DNA of 64,000 bases, taken from contig JARGXX010000016.1 in assembly GCA_030374765.1 (NCBI GenBank), positions 1,364,001-1,428,000 on the forward strand, in the 5' to 3' direction. This document shows, in pieces, positions 22,543-35,366 of this stretch. How positions within the stretch are numbered: position 1 is the stretch's first letter; each line of letters opens with the position of its first letter. The position numbers and the translations under genes are program-made. The notes beneath the pieces are model-generated. The model did not search any database. It was not told the origin of the DNA and saw nothing but the letters and a program-made list of their open reading frames with translations. This stretch comes from Agarophyton chilense. Taxonomy: Eukaryota; Rhodophyta; Florideophyceae; Gracilariales; Gracilariaceae.

Positions 22543-23600
22543 AAGAGTAGGACAACATACCGCTAACGGCGTAGACTTTGAGTTAGTTCGCGTGGACAGT
22601 CGAAACGCATGTTTGTAGAATTCTAGTAAAGCTGAATTTTGTTTGATTGTTGCGGTGGCATTGAGGCACAGACAGGGACCAATTGTTTATGGTTAGCGTC
22701 TATTAAGTCGGTGGATTACAGCCATTATCAAATCCAAAACAAGATAGGAGGGATCGGCGTCAAGCACATGATGCTGAAGACTCGAGACCCAATCCAAACG
22801 GGCGCGACGACGGTACAAGATACTGTGTGCTCTGTAGTGCTTCCAATTTTTTTGCCATGAGAAGCACACCATTGCACATGCTTACCGCATGAGAGTTCTG
22901 GCGCAGAATAGAGCAGGCATGTGCCCAAAAAAGGAGAAGGCGATGTCGTCGGTCCAAAGCTAGCGGGGCTTTTGAACATCTGATCGGTCTGTCGAAGGCG
23001 TTAATTTACAGACGTTTATTATGAAAAATTCCTAATATCCCGTTCACTTCACTTCACTTCACGCTCGTTCACGCTTGTAAAGAACGGGCCTCACTTTTGA
23101 GCCCATTTTGTGAACTTTGCAAAGCAGAATTCTTTGTGTTGGGTTGTAGTGTAATTTTAGATGCTGAAATCTGGCTCCTTCCAAATATACTTCTGTATGC
23201 GTAAACTCCCTAATGGCTGTGAAGGAGGGATGTGAGTCGGCAAGTGGATTTACACGTGTAGCTAGATGAGTCCTATTAGACCTACTATGCAGTTACTGAG
23301 AACAACTGGATATGTCAGCAACAATGCCATGACAGCCAGTGCTATTGTGATACGTACAATAAATGCGAATTAAATAATGAAGAATGCAGATTGTACACAA
23401 CAACACAATTTCTTATTCTTCACACATGTACAAAATGAAATCATTAGCAATCAGTATGTACGCACAATAGACCCTGAACAATATAAAATCAAGAAAAAAC
23501 GTAGAGAACTGAGAAACATCGCAGATACCTAACATCCTCTTGAATGACTACTGGAATCCTCACATAAATATAGTTTTTATTTTTTTCTCCAATTCTTCTA
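22543..23600. other. No clear gene
   Basis: Short frames only. A small cactt repeat occurs near 23046-23062. The stretch between the two Harbinger-type remnants may contain transposon ends, but no inverted repeat pair was identified. Confidence 0.3.
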
Positions 23601-24795
23601 ATGGCCAATCTATCACGTTGCGTTCTAATGCTTCTAATACCCTCAACTTACCATACTAAATTTTCCTTAACCGCCGAGCAGAATTGGAAAATTATTCACA
23701 GCTCCAAACTCACTCAGACAGTGACAAAAACAATAGTTACCGGCATCAAATTTTTGATACTTTTTACGAACAAAAAGGGTCAAAAGCTATTTTTAAAATG
23801 ACAAATTTCAATGCTGCAGAGTTCCAAGAAATTTGCAATACAGCGTCAAATTATTTAGTTCAAAATTAATTGTAACACCGGCCGAGGACAAAAGAGTCAT
23901 TGTTCCTCGGAGAGTGCATTGTTCATGAGTCTAACCGTTATGAAGCACGGGGGACAGTGTATTTTTTATCAAATATTTTCCGAATGAAACGGCATCATTG
24001 GAACGCATTATAAACAAATTTCTGTCGTTAATTGCTGATCATGTCTACGAAATGTATGTCAAAAGTATCAGCGATTCATGGCCTTACGGATAAATAGTTC
24101 AACAAAGAAGAATTTTAATAATTTTTCTTACGTCCGATATGCCTCCGATAGTACTTTCCAACAGTAGTTTCGACCTAGCGGAAATCTACAGGAAGGGAAA
24201 CAATATTTCTGTGGAAAGGTAAACTGTATTTGTTGAAGATTTGAAGTTTCAATCTCACCGAATGGTGTGAAAACTAATTGTACGAAGCCATATCCGGGTT
24301 CAACATCTGATATTGAAATTTTTTTGAAATAATAATTTTCACAGTAATACTGTAGAGAAAAGAATAAGAGAGTATAACCTCGTGCATGAAAGAATCCTTT
24401 CAGAAGAATACTCTAGTTCATGGGCAATTTTATTGTGCAAACGGTATCAAGGCGCAAAAGATTTTATCAGAGCTATTCATCCAAAGAAAAAACTGATTAA
24501 TGGGTTTCTTTCTCTGGATAAAAAACTGGAAAAAAAGAAGATATCTTCGAACAGAATTATTGTCGAGAATTATTTTGGGGGTCTTTGTCAGTTGTGAGCA
24601 ATTTTGTCTAATACGTTCAGGTGGAACTCCAATCCTTATTATTAAAATTTTAAGATTTGTGTTGGCCTCACAAATATGCGCATTGGGACCTATTCCTTAC
24701 GAAGTGAAAATTCTGTTTTCTATCAGCAATTGAAAAATCGGCAATATACAATCGGGGAAAATATTACGAAGAAAAGGAAGCTGGCTCAATCGAAA
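23601..24795 (+). pseudogene. Harbinger-type (DDE_Tnp_4) transposase, 5' part
   Basis: Plus-strand frames follow the DDE_Tnp_4 transposase pattern known from oomycete and algal elements. MTNFNAAEFQEI lies near the start and a VMKHGG block follows. ASDSTFQQ with FRPSGNLQEGKQYF carries the first aspartate near 24150. KVNCI and FEVSISPNGV lead to YPGSTSDIEIF (second aspartate, near 24310). Then come WAILLCKRYQGAKDFIRAIHPKKK and SSNRIIVENYFGGLCQL (catalytic glutamate, near 24575), with GLTNMRIGTYSLRSENSVFYQQL near 24660-24735. The three acidic residues are all visible, but frames shift and stops occur, so it is inactive. At 24795 the gene is cut by gypsy element C, and its C-terminus resumes at 35981. 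Confidence 0.85.
24791..24795 (+). repeat. Target duplication left of element C
   Basis: cgaaa here and tgaaa at 35976-35980: a 5 bp target duplication with one mismatch, flanking the two LTRs. Confidence 0.6.
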
Positions 24796-25404
24796 TGTCG
24801 TATAGTGGCAGAAGGACTAACCTTTGAGGTTGTCGATATACTACACTGACCCTGTAGGTGATGGATGCGAGGGATCATCGGCCATGCAGCTCCGGGCGAG
24901 CTACCATCTAGGTGTTGTCAGCCATGTGTAGTGGTGACATGTACCTTCTGGTTCAGTAACTGTTAGTAATTGTAATTGTAATTATGTTTATTTTAGTACA
25001 GTAGTGGAGTGGCCACCTGGCACCGTAGCCAGTGCTGGCCAGGTCTCTGACACTAGGTCAGAGACCGTGCCTTGCTGGCACCTCAAGGGTGATCGGGAGA
25101 GTGCAGTCCACTGCATATAGGGAACTGCACCTCCCCCATCCTTATCTGATAAATACAGGCACCACTTGGGTCACGACTATACCTTTTGGTTCATCGTTTC
25201 TCAACTACCACACAGGCTTTCCCGCGCGTCGACGCCTACCATCGTTCACCTACACGGTATAGGCTAGTTGCCCCGCCGTTTGCCCCTGCGGGTTTTCACG
25301 GTACCCTGTTACCATCGAGGTTTATTACGTCTACCTTCTAAGGTTGAGCGTCACCACGCTCCCGAGACAAGACAGTAGCATAACCCAACGGTGATTGTAC
25401 GACA
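24796..25404 (+). repeat. 5' LTR of element C
   Basis: Direct repeat of 35367-35975. Starts TGTCGTATAG and ends GTACGACA. A 76-codon frame inside it (25032-25262) is present in both LTRs with one residue changed and is not taken as a gene. Confidence 0.9.
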
Positions 25405-25479
25405 TTTTGCTCTCCCGACTTCGAAAGTATTTTTAGGTTTCGTCGTACCTTCACGCTTCACACGAGATTCCGAGAAGGA

Positions 25480-27660
25480 GTGGACGCTAGTACACCTATT
25501 TGGTTTCAGGAAATCTCGCAAAGCAATACAGGATACCACTATTGGTCACAAATGGAACGACTTAAAAGGAATACGCGTGGTGCGAGCGACCCGCCAAGCC
25601 ATAAAGGTCTTAAAGGAGCCTTATTGGCTCAACCGATTCTGGAAAACCCCGAGGAGCTGCTCTGGCACCCTTTAGACAAAACCGTAAAGGTACATTGTCC
25701 GCCGCCTATGGAAACGGAACCTCAAAGAGAATTACCAATTGAGGTTGCAGCGGAGAAGCTATGGCCTCATCTCGAAGAGCGAGCGAAAGCGCTCGTCGCC
25801 CTCGCTGTCGACGATGCATTAACCGTAAAGGAGAAGTTGGATACCCGGATTGTTCCGCCCTCAATGGATGTCGATGCATTTACCCGCATTTTGGTTGATC
25901 GAGCAGCTCAAGAGCTATTGTACAGGATACCTGAATTGGTGAAACAGTATCTCTTCACAGATGCTAGAGAGCATGTTTACCGCGCTGTGCAGGACCTTTG
26001 GGTTTCCGACGGATTCGCAGAATCCAGACCTACACAAGTGAACATCGCAAAGTGCAAACCACAAGGGTTCCAAATTGGTCATTCCACCCATTCCGAACAC
26101 TTACCTACTAATTGTCGGTACCTACAAGGTCCAAGGCAGAGTCAAGAGGTCCCGGGGAAGGTAGATCCTCAAGACATTTATCTGCCACGAATTACTGGTT
26201 TCGTTCAAAAGGATACCCAGGGAGTTGGTTCCAAGGACGATTCGTCTGACTCGTTGGATGAGCGACGAAGAAACCGAAAAGGGAAGAAGCGGAGGACGAA
26301 GAGGGGAAAGAATCGAGAGGATGATTCAGACCCCGACTCGTTAGACTCCAGTTCTGATACGAGCTCACCGTCGGATGATGACCGTAAAGGTAAGAAGAAC
26401 AAGAAACCGAACAGGTCGACGAAGAAGTCGTCGAATAAGAACCGAAAGCGTAAAAAGCAATACAATGAGTCGCCCGACTCTGAAGCGGACACCGAAATGG
26501 ACCTGGAGGTGCACCAACCGTTGAACGATATGTTCACCAAAGCCGTTGATTACATGACTTATCGGTTGATCAACAAGTCTTCTGAATACACCCAAGAGGT
26601 TCCTCAAAAGATTACTAAGCACCACAAGAAGCTCAGCTTCCAAATGGGTGACACATCCTTCACAGGTACGGATCCTATTGCAATGATTGAGTTTCTACAG
26701 GAGTTCAAGCTTGCATGTGACCAAAATGGTTTTTCCGAGGGTGCTGCTTTGTGGCTGTTTCAGTTTTACCTTAAACGACAAGCATACTATTTGCTGCAGG
26801 GTAGGCTCCGCGGCAATACCTTAGCGATGGATGAGGATGGCACAGAGATGTTGGAGTCATACCCAAAGGTGGTCAATTTCCTGTTGGAAACATACGCCAC
26901 CGATGAGGTTATCCAAAAGGCTTACACGGAAGTCCTCGCTTACCATCAAAGGTCTGGGCAAACCGAATCGTAGTTTTCGCTCGCGCTTTGGAATCTTGCA
27001 ACCCGTTTTGGTAATGTGTTCTCTACCTCTAGATTAAAGTCTCTATTTGCCGACAATGTCGACAAAGCGATCCGTTCCCAGGTACGCAATTACCTGGCCA
27101 CTAATCGAAAGGTAGACTACAATGGGCTGGCTCGATGCTCCCAGGGCCTTGGAGATACCCTTCGGCTGAGAAAGAGAGCAGCCGTGCCTCCAGCCTTGAA
27201 GGATAAATCGAAAAGGTCGGTCTTGGAAATTGAACACACCACAACCTCAGAGGGTAGCTCGCACATCGAAGTACCTACATGGACTTCTATCCACTTGGTA
27301 GCGACCCAGGGGCGGTTCTCGAAACCTTCGACGGTGAGAAATTGGTGCTCAACGCGTACACCAAACTCTGTACAATCGCCGCCAAGTGCGATGAGCTCGC
27401 AGAGGATGCAGGGGGCGAGCTCCCATAACTCGCCACCCACATCCTACGCCACTGCTCCTACCAACCAGGTTTCGAAGCCCCCCTCAATGGTAACGCGAGA
27501 CCCCCAAACTGGAGGCCTCGTTCGCTGGTTCTGTCTTGAGACAGAGCATTTGGCAAACAATTGCGCTAACTTACCTCCAGGGATGAGGGACCAGTTGATT
27601 CAGGCTCGCGTGCAGAATCACCATCCCCTACAGGAGGAAAACACCGAATGGTTGGCGTAA
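25480..27660 (+). pseudogene. Gag region of element C
   Basis: The first internal frame (497 codons from 25480) has a globular N-terminal part. A very charged middle follows (about 26235-26470), alternating basic runs such as RNRKGKKRRTKRGKN with acidic Ser/Asp runs such as SDTSSPSDDD. Then comes a capsid-like segment (FTGTDPIAMIEFLQEF...) of the retrotransposon-gag type. A second frame (27016-27660) ends in a single-knuckle remnant, WFCLETEHLANNC. The charged domain is longer and more extreme than in most gypsy Gags and could bind RNA, DNA or chromatin (inference). It is a fossil. Confidence 0.7.
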
Positions 27661-28136
27661 TGGCTGAACCCAACCTGCAATTGGAATGCCAATCGATACC
27701 CAGAACCTTGAAGGTGGAAGAGAACACGTCACAACCAGTTCCGGTTTTTCATTTGAAGTACAACAACCATAAAGTACGTGCTTCAATGTGTTTCTCCGAT
27801 CGCCTTGCGGTTCCGGTCACCTGCGTGTTGGATACGGGGGCCGACCCAAAGGTCCTGAACTCCCGCGTCATACCTGAGGCGGTACTTCGGAACTTGAGCC
27901 GACCTCCCGAAAACAACCCGCTGGTGGATGCAAATGAGCGCCCATTAAACCTTCGAGGTAAGCTCACCACTGTGGTGCATCTCGGACACCTTAAGGTAAG
28001 ACTGCAATTCTTTGTTGTAGACCGTTTACCAACAGACTGCCTACTAGGTACGAACTTTATTGACAGATATGTCAAAGTAATCCTTCCTGGTTCCCGTACG
28101 TCGCCCTACGTCACGGGGGACGAATTGCCATTTTAG
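27648..28136 (+). pseudogene. Aspartic protease of element C
   Basis: A 162-codon plus frame with the retropepsin active-site motif VLDTGADPKVLNSRVI, then GKLTTVVHLG, and DCLLGTNFIDRY, the C-terminal ILG-type motif. It sits between gag and RT as expected for a gypsy element. It is a fossil as part of a broken element. Confidence 0.85.
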
Positions 28137-28210
28137 GTAATACGGAAACGAAACGGGGATGGCTCGTCAAACCGAAGAAGACGATATCTACCGAAACGGT
28201 CTCAAACAAA

Positions 28211-30060
28211 GTGTACATTACCAAACAGGATGTTATCCCGCCAATGCACCAAATATTGGTACCGGTGTCGTGTGCGACCCCCGGGCTGGTCATACTACAA
28301 AACCATCCGAGGTTAGCACATCGACACCTCACCTTGATGGCCAACGGGGTTGTCCACAACATCCCAAATCAACCCTTTAAGGTGTGTCTCAGCAACTTCA
28401 GCAGTCACGACGTGAAGTTGCCGAAAAATACCAATGTTGGAATCGCACTACCGGCACCACAATGGGTCTTCACCGTCGCTCACACTGATCTCGGCGAGGT
28501 CGCCTTCGATAAGGAAGGGGGGTGCGCAAATGCGTCAACAACCACAAAGGTATCGACAAATACCAACTTTGAATCAAAGCTAACCGATAAGGCATCGGTA
28601 GACAAAGAAAAGAAACCTGAATCTGAGAGACCATGGCAATATACAGTCCAGATAGTTGAAGATAATGGCGGACTGCGGGGCCGTATTCTCGACCTTCTAG
28701 AGGAGTTCGAAACCATGTGGTCAGGCCATCTGGGCCAAATTAAGGCCACACAGCATCGCATCGAGCTCCTCCCTGACTCGAAGCCGATTTATCAGCAACC
28801 ATACCGTGCAGGTCCGAAGGCGAGAGAAGAAGAACTCAAAGAAGTGGGGCGAATGCTCCAAGAAGATGTAATTGAACCAGCCAACTGAGATTGGGCTAGT
28901 CCCGTGGTTCTGCTTCAGAATAAATGGGATACTCATATGAGGTTCTGTGTGGACTACAGGAGGCTCAATGGCGTGACCGTCAGGGATTCCTACCCGATAC
29001 CTAGAATGGATGAGTGCATCGACTCCTTGGGAGATGCGCAGATATTTACCACGGTGGATGCCAATTGTGGTTATAGGCAGGTACCTGTAGGTGAGAAAGA
29101 TCGAGACACAACGACCTTCAAGTGCCATGCAGGTTTGTTTCGCTTCACGCGGATGCCTTTCGGGTTGTGAAATGCTCCAGCCACCTTTCAAAGGGCGCTG
29201 GACATCATCCTTTCGAAGGTTAAGTGGAAAACCGCCTTGGTATACATCGATGGTGTAATAATCTACTACAGATCTGTAGAAAAGCATTTTACTCACGCGC
29301 GCACCGTACTCACCCTCCCAGCTGAGGCTGGAGTGACGCTGAAGCTCCGCAAATGCGTATTCTATACCAGCACGGTTGAATACCTGGGCCACATCATTGG
29401 CCCTGGTACCCTAGCGGTTGCGCCGAGCAACATTAGAGCCCTACAGGAGGTCAAGGTGCCCAGATTCCAGACAGACGTACGATCCTTTATAGGTTTATGT
29501 AATTTCTATCGTCGCTTCGTGAAGGGATTCGCGAAAATAGCGGCTCCCCTCAACAAGAAGCTCCAGAAAGGTGAACCTGAACGGTTTGAGAATCTATCGA
29601 ACGACGAAATGGATACCTTTGAGGAACTGAATCGAGCGCTGTTGTCGCCGCCAATCTTAGCGTTACCGAAAACAGGTCTACTGTACACGCTGGATACGGA
29701 TGCATCCCATGCCCAACTTGGTTGTTGTCTCATGCAGGAGCAGCACAACGGAGAAAAATTACCTGGAGCCGCGCTATGAATGAGGCGGAGCAGAACTACA
29801 CGGTAACCGAGAAAGAATGTCTAACAGTAGTGTGGAGCATGTTGATGCTCCGTCCATATCTGTATGGTGAGCGCTTCACGTTGCGCACGGACCACGACGC
29901 CTTAAGGTGGATCCTCGGACTCGCAAATGCGTCTCGTAGACTTGCCCGTTGGAGGTTGAGACTGTCGGAGTTTGAATACGACGTACACTATCGTCCAGGT
30001 ATCAAGCACAGCATAGCTGACGCTATGTCACTTTTAAACACCTCAGGGTTAGAGACAGAA
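28211..30060 (+). pseudogene. Reverse transcriptase and RNase H of element C
   Basis: Plus frames show RT entry (HRIELLPDSKPIYQQPYRAG), MRFCVDYRRLN, DSYPIPRMDECID, FTTVDANCGYRQV (first catalytic aspartate), RFTRMPFGL, VYIDGVIIYYRS (the YxDD-box position, here YIDG), CNFYRRFVKGFAKIAAPL (connection), TLDTDASHAQLGCCL (RNase H start), EKECLTVVWSM, and FTLRTDHDALRWIL. The order and spacing are typical of Ty3/gypsy pol. It is a fossil. Confidence 0.9.
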
Positions 30061-30149
30061 CCTGTGGAGGATGATATCCCTTTCTTTTTGGTGTCATCAA
30101 ATCAAAATGGTACCGGCGAACACCTAGAAGGATGTTGGGACTTACCTGA

Positions 30150-31938
30150 AGAAGGTGCTTTGCGGAACACCGACATGGCAACGCAGATACTGACCCTAGA
30201 GGAAACGAACGTCATGCCCGTAACCCGAGAGGAATTTCTACGAGAAAAGGCCCAGGATGCGTACCGCAGAACCCTGGCTGACCATATTTGTTTCAAAGGA
30301 TCACAATTCGATGTGGACCACAATGGATACATCGTGAGAAGGTCAACCTTGGATGGTAGCCTTCGAGAGGTGGTTCCGAAGGCGCTTCTCCCGAGATTCT
30401 TGTATGTCGCGCACTACCCGCGACTATCGGGACACCCCGGTGCCACCAGGATGCATTACACCTTTAGGCAACAGTTTTATTGGCCTTATATGGCCCATGA
30501 TGTCTATACCTTTGTAGGTCGATCCGAATCTTGTGTTCGTACCCGCGGTGGTATTCGAAAGCATCGAAAGTATCTCAAGCTGTTTCCAGCAGCGGGTCCG
30601 CTGGAGTTTGTTGCGATAGACCTTCTAGGACCACTTCCCAAAACCAAGAGTGGGTATCAGCACATTCTAGTGATCACCGACAGGTTCTCGAAGCTCACGA
30701 GAGCGATACATTTAAAGGATACGAAGTCAACAACGCTGGCGATCGCGTTCCTCAACAATTGGGTCAACCCGTATGGTGCGCCACTGTGCCTACTCATCGA
30801 TAATGGTTCAAACCTGGCATCGAAGTTTTTCGAAGCAGTCTGTAACCTCCTGGGTATCAAGCACTATTTCACGACTGCCTACCACCCGTAGACAAACGGA
30901 CAGGTCGAGCGCTTTAAGCACACATTGGTATCAAGGCTACGATACTATACGGAAGAGCACCAAACTGGGTGGGATGAGCTGGTGCAACCGCTCACCTACT
31001 CCTTTAACCGTCAGGTACACCGGTCAACTCAGACCGCTCCCTTTGATTTGGTTCTTTCCCGACACCCCCCAGGTATTGTAGTGCAGGGAGATCATACCGC
31101 CAGCACTGCAGCTGGCACACTGCCCCCTGCCCATGTCAAGCGAAATACCCTTGTAAGGTTGAGGAGGGCTCTCAAAAATGCAGAGAGCCGCCTCACTGCA
31201 GCCCAGAAGTGGTACAAGGCCGACTACGATCGTAGGGTAACCAAAGTGGTCTCTGTATACTCTGGACAATATGTCTACATAGACAACCCACCTTCAGGTA
31301 AAAGACCACGACCGGGTGATGAAGCAGACGATGAAGCTATTGACAGAGATATCAATTCGAAGCTTCTACCCAAATAAGTGGGACCTTATAAGGTATTGAA
31401 CGCATCAGACCACACCGTTACGGTTGACGAAGATGGAATACCAAATACGATATCAATTGACCGTATTACGGTAGCACCTGGAACGGTTCAACATCGCATG
31501 GAGGCAGGCACCACAGCCGGAGAGCCCAGAACGGTAGCTCTACGCACTCGACCCTCGGAGGACCCCACCCCAATTGAGGTGAATGATGAACTATAACGGG
31601 ATGATCCGGATTACAAACCTCTAACAGTGACGGAATTGGAACCTCACACGGTAACGGCGGGAGCTCTCGACCCGGCTCCCACACACGAAGCTCCCAACTG
31701 GGAACATATGAACCCTCGAGGTAGCGTTCCCCCGAAAGATCAGGATCAAACCTCAGAGGAATTCCCCGTTGACAGTCAAGTAGGCCACAAGCGAACCTAC
31801 AATGGTCTGAAGTACACCGTAAGGTGGTACGGCTGGGGGTCAGAAGGGGACACCCTCGAACCCCCAGCCGCAATACCCCTACATTTCCGTATCAGTTATT
31901 GGCGCCGTCGCAAGGAGCCGATGCCTGCAGACGGCTAA
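30150..31938 (+). pseudogene. Integrase and chromodomain of element C
   Basis: The zinc-binding HHCC-like region (AHYPRLSGHPGATRM...ESCVRTRGG) is followed by the DDE core: FVAIDLLGPLPKTKSG, ITDRFSKLTRAI, LLIDNGSNLASKFF and HYFTTAYHP. Further on are a GPYKVL module and, at 31627-31938, a chromodomain with YNGLKYTVRWYGWGSEGDTLEP and IPLHFRISYWRR. This places the element among chromoviruses, whose chromodomains guide integration to chromatin marks (established knowledge). It is a fossil. Confidence 0.9.
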
Positions 31939-32503
31939 CCTTAGACCTTCGTGGTACTCAGGCCTAAGAAAGGGGGAGAAAAGACGTCGTTTTCTGCAGA
32001 ATGTGGACGCATATGCGTGTCAGATTACCTACAAGGGAGGACACGAAAGAACAACCGAATGTGACAGTAAAAGAGACAAGAAGAGACAACAATTTACTTT
32101 AAGAAGGAGACAATAAGGGAGTCAAGTGGCAGGCGGCAGCCACAAGAACCTCAACGGTGAAGCGACAGAAATTCTAGCCCCCGAATCCGGGAGTAGAAGG
32201 ACCTGTCGGTTAAGGAGCAATGGGATCAGGAGGACCCGTATTATTGATTACCCACGAAGGAAAACTGACAGAAATGCTAGGAGCCATCGACCTAGGAGGT
32301 AGCGAAGGAGCGGTAGCCCCGCCACTGGGGAGAGGAGTCGAAACCAACAGAGGTTGATCGGGAGGAACCGCCGAAGCGGGTTGCAAAACCGTGGGGTTCA
32401 AGTTAGCATCTAGAAGGGGATCCGTCAAAGGATCAGATGGCGCAGCAGCAGAGACGCTCGCCAGATTGGCAACCTAACGGGTGGCCGGTTGGTACATGTC
32501 CAA

Positions 32504-34657
32504 CTAGAACTGATTCCGGAACTCACCAAGTCCGTTCAGCGCCTTCATGTATTGCGCATGGCGCGGCAGCAAACCTTCAAGGAGCGTTAATGCAGGAACC
32601 AAGGAGGTAGTCCCAGCCTTCTGAAAGTTGGTGACGCAAGGCTGGAGAATTTGAGCCAGCAAACCGACCACGGCCGGAGAATCCATCATACATTGAGGCG
32701 GAGGACGAGCAATACCCGCAAACAGAGGTCGAACCGGACCAGCAACCGGCGAGGAGCTCGGTTGAGTAGGAGTCACACCCGTAAAGATAGGCGACTTACG
32801 ACCTTGCGGTAACGGCTCGGACGGGAAGGGACCAGCATAACGACCAACCGGTGTCTTCACAGTACCGCGATAAGGTTCGGGGCTCGCGGGAGCTCCATAA
32901 ACAGGAGGCTCCCCGGGGTAATATTGGGCGTGGCAAAGCACAATCTCCCAAGTTGCGGGATCGAAAGCCTCCCAACCTTGATGGGAATCCCAATGGTAAT
33001 TCTTGCTTTGCTCGAAATACGAGTCCAAATCCTTCACGGCATGCTCGTTCCCCTCGAAGATGTTCTCGTAACCAAATCGGAAAATATGCTGGACAACCCT
33101 CGGAGGTATTAAGAAGATGCGACCTACAGGTTGAACACCATCTCGGTATATGTCAGAGTCGGGATTGCGACAATACCAATCGATACCGTAACGGGCGGCC
33201 TCCAGAGCCAGGATGGCAACCAACACGGTCCACTCCGAGAGGGAAATCGAACAAATGAGGTAATACCGCTCTAGGTTCCGGGAAATCTGACTTCCGAAGT
33301 ACGCCAAAACTGGTGGAGTGGGCACGCTCAGCGATAACGAAACTTCAAAGGACTCCCACCACTCCGGTCGAAGGACGTACCAATCGCGTCTACCCTTCGT
33401 AGGTTGTGAGAAGTACTCGACGTTATGAAACGTACGCAAAACGCGAGTGTAAGAGTTGCGAGTGCGAACGCGACTCTCCGTCGCTGCATCCTCGCCTAAC
33501 CTACTACGGTCAGCCCAATTGATAGTGGTGAAAGGCCGATTCAGGGAAACCAAGTCAGGTGAAACCGGAAGGTAAGTTTCCGGAATAGACGGGTACTGGC
33601 ACACTTGCACCACCAATTGACGGTAAAAGTCCAGCTCCGGTTCGATGCGCACATACGGCAAACCCCTCGGATACATCGGCGGGATGAAATACCTCAAAGG
33701 TGTATGACGCTGCCGACTCTGGTAACATTCCATTCGACCCTGACGAGGTTGAGACTCTTGGTCCCTTTTCTTCAAGAGCAATGGAACGGAGTGAAGGCGC
33801 TCGCAGTCCCAACGGGACAAACCCAAGTAGGTATCCAATTTTGGTCTGGTGAGAGCTGCCGGCAATGACTAATTCCCCACCGCCACAGGCCAATCGTGCT
33901 TCAACAGGTCACTGTGCGTCACCTGGTCGAAGGTAATACCAAAAGGTCCATACTGACTCGTCGTCCGGTTCGCCGCATCAAACGAGAGATTGTGAGCCCA
34001 ATTGGTTTGTGTTGTCGGAGGAAGTCAACCACTGCGTTGGTATGGGTCAGCCGGAGTCCCAGGGGAGAACTGTGTCGCAGTGACAGGCACACTGCGAAAA
34101 CCGACGTTGGTAGGCGTTCGAGAAGTTGAGCGAGTCACCCTCTTGGTAATACCACCGCGTCCACAGCCACGCGATGGGCCGCTACCTGACATGGTTGGGA
34201 AGGCCGTAGCTCGACCCGACGAACGAGGTGATGACTCGACCTCCACCGCCGCAGTGAACACCAGTGGGTATTCATCCTTCTGAAGTGGCGCCTCCTCGGT
34301 CCGTTCTGAGGAGACGGCCAACATATCCAACCTTTCTGGTAGTACCGACATCGACCTTTCAGGTGCAACAGTTGCCAGCGTATGGTCGCCAGCGGTTCCA
34401 GACCTTTGAGGTATCGTGGAGCGGGACCAAGCCGACCTTAAAGGCATAACTGTAGGGGTATCAATCCCCTCAGAATCGGCGACTTCTTCAACCTCAATGG
34501 TAACAGGCATCTCACGTCTCTCGAGCGCTGGTGCTGCTTTTGGGGACGACCCACCCCTTCGAGGTAGCGGTGACGAATCCACGATGCGGCGCGAGGTGCA
34601 TCGACATGGCACCAAATTGGTTCGAACGCGTGCGCGGAGGCGGCGCGATCCTGTCAT
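32504..34657 (-). pseudogene. Long antisense reading frame inside element C
   Basis: On the minus strand, between the chromodomain and the 3' LTR, one reading frame stays open over about 2.15 kb apart from about two breaks. Its larger part (32504-33865, 453 codons) is rich in Trp, Tyr and Pro and contains a compact globular-looking stretch with several aromatic pairs (RRDWYVLRPEWWESFEV, ALEAARYGIDWYCRNPDS, DSHQGWEAFDPATWEI). The N-terminal part (34025-34657, 210 codons) is Arg/Ser/Pro-rich and disordered-looking. No enzyme motif, signal peptide or membrane segment is seen, and I recognise no family. Antisense frames at this position are known in some plant gypsy elements. Whether this one is related is unknown. 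Confidence 0.6.
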
Positions 34658-35350
34658 CGCCTTGAGGGTAAACCGGAATGCAAAACCGGAAAGAGGTCGT
34701 GCAATTACCGACGGGCCCGCTCAACACCAATAAGGTCTCACAACCGGAAGCATCCACCACGGACCCAGGCCAACACCTCAACGGTTTTATCGACGCAGGC
34801 TCAGACCCCACAGGCGCAACGAGTTAATCCTTAAAAGGTAGACGAAACCTGAAAGGTCGAGAAGGCAGGAAACGTTCAGGGAAAGCCGGACAGAACGATT
34901 ACGGTCGCGACGCCGCCAAATAAGGGCAGCGATACCTGAAGGGTTGTCGAGCCGCGGGAACGACCAGGCAGAACGGCGCGCGCAGGGACCTAGGAGGGAA
35001 ATGAAGTTTGAGCAACCGGGAAAGGTGCGATACCAACTTGGTTAAACAGGGGCCTATGCGGAAGCAGAATCCCAAGCAAGCAGGGCCACTACCGAAAAAG
35101 TGTCCGCGAGCGCGGTATTTACACTGCATCGCCCTTATGACAGTCCCTACCTTAATGGTTGTCGCTCAATTCGTACGCCGCCGTCGTCGCGCGTCCTCCC
35201 CAACCGACACTGGCGTCGAGTTCTGAACCTCAAGGGATCGCGCGTCGCGCACCGTGAGCAACCGCCGACGGACACCACTCCGATGTCCGTGCCGCTGTCG
35301 CTCGCTATACCTTTACGGTTTGATGGAAGGAGACACGGGGCGTGTCTCAC

Positions 35351-35364
35351 GGGTAGGAAGGGGG
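35351..35364 (+). other. Polypurine tract of element C
   Basis: gggtaggaaggggg directly upstream of the 3' LTR (35367), the usual site of plus-strand priming. Confidence 0.75.
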
Positions 35365-35366
35365 TC

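Noticed and set aside
25032-25262. 76-codon frame conserved in both LTRs of element C
   Set aside because: Near-identity of the two copies follows from being in LTRs of one insertion, not from selection on a protein.
28721-29392. 223-codon minus-strand open frame within element C
   Set aside because: The plus strand here carries clear RT motifs (RFCVDYRRLN, VYIDG). The minus frame is a mirror effect.
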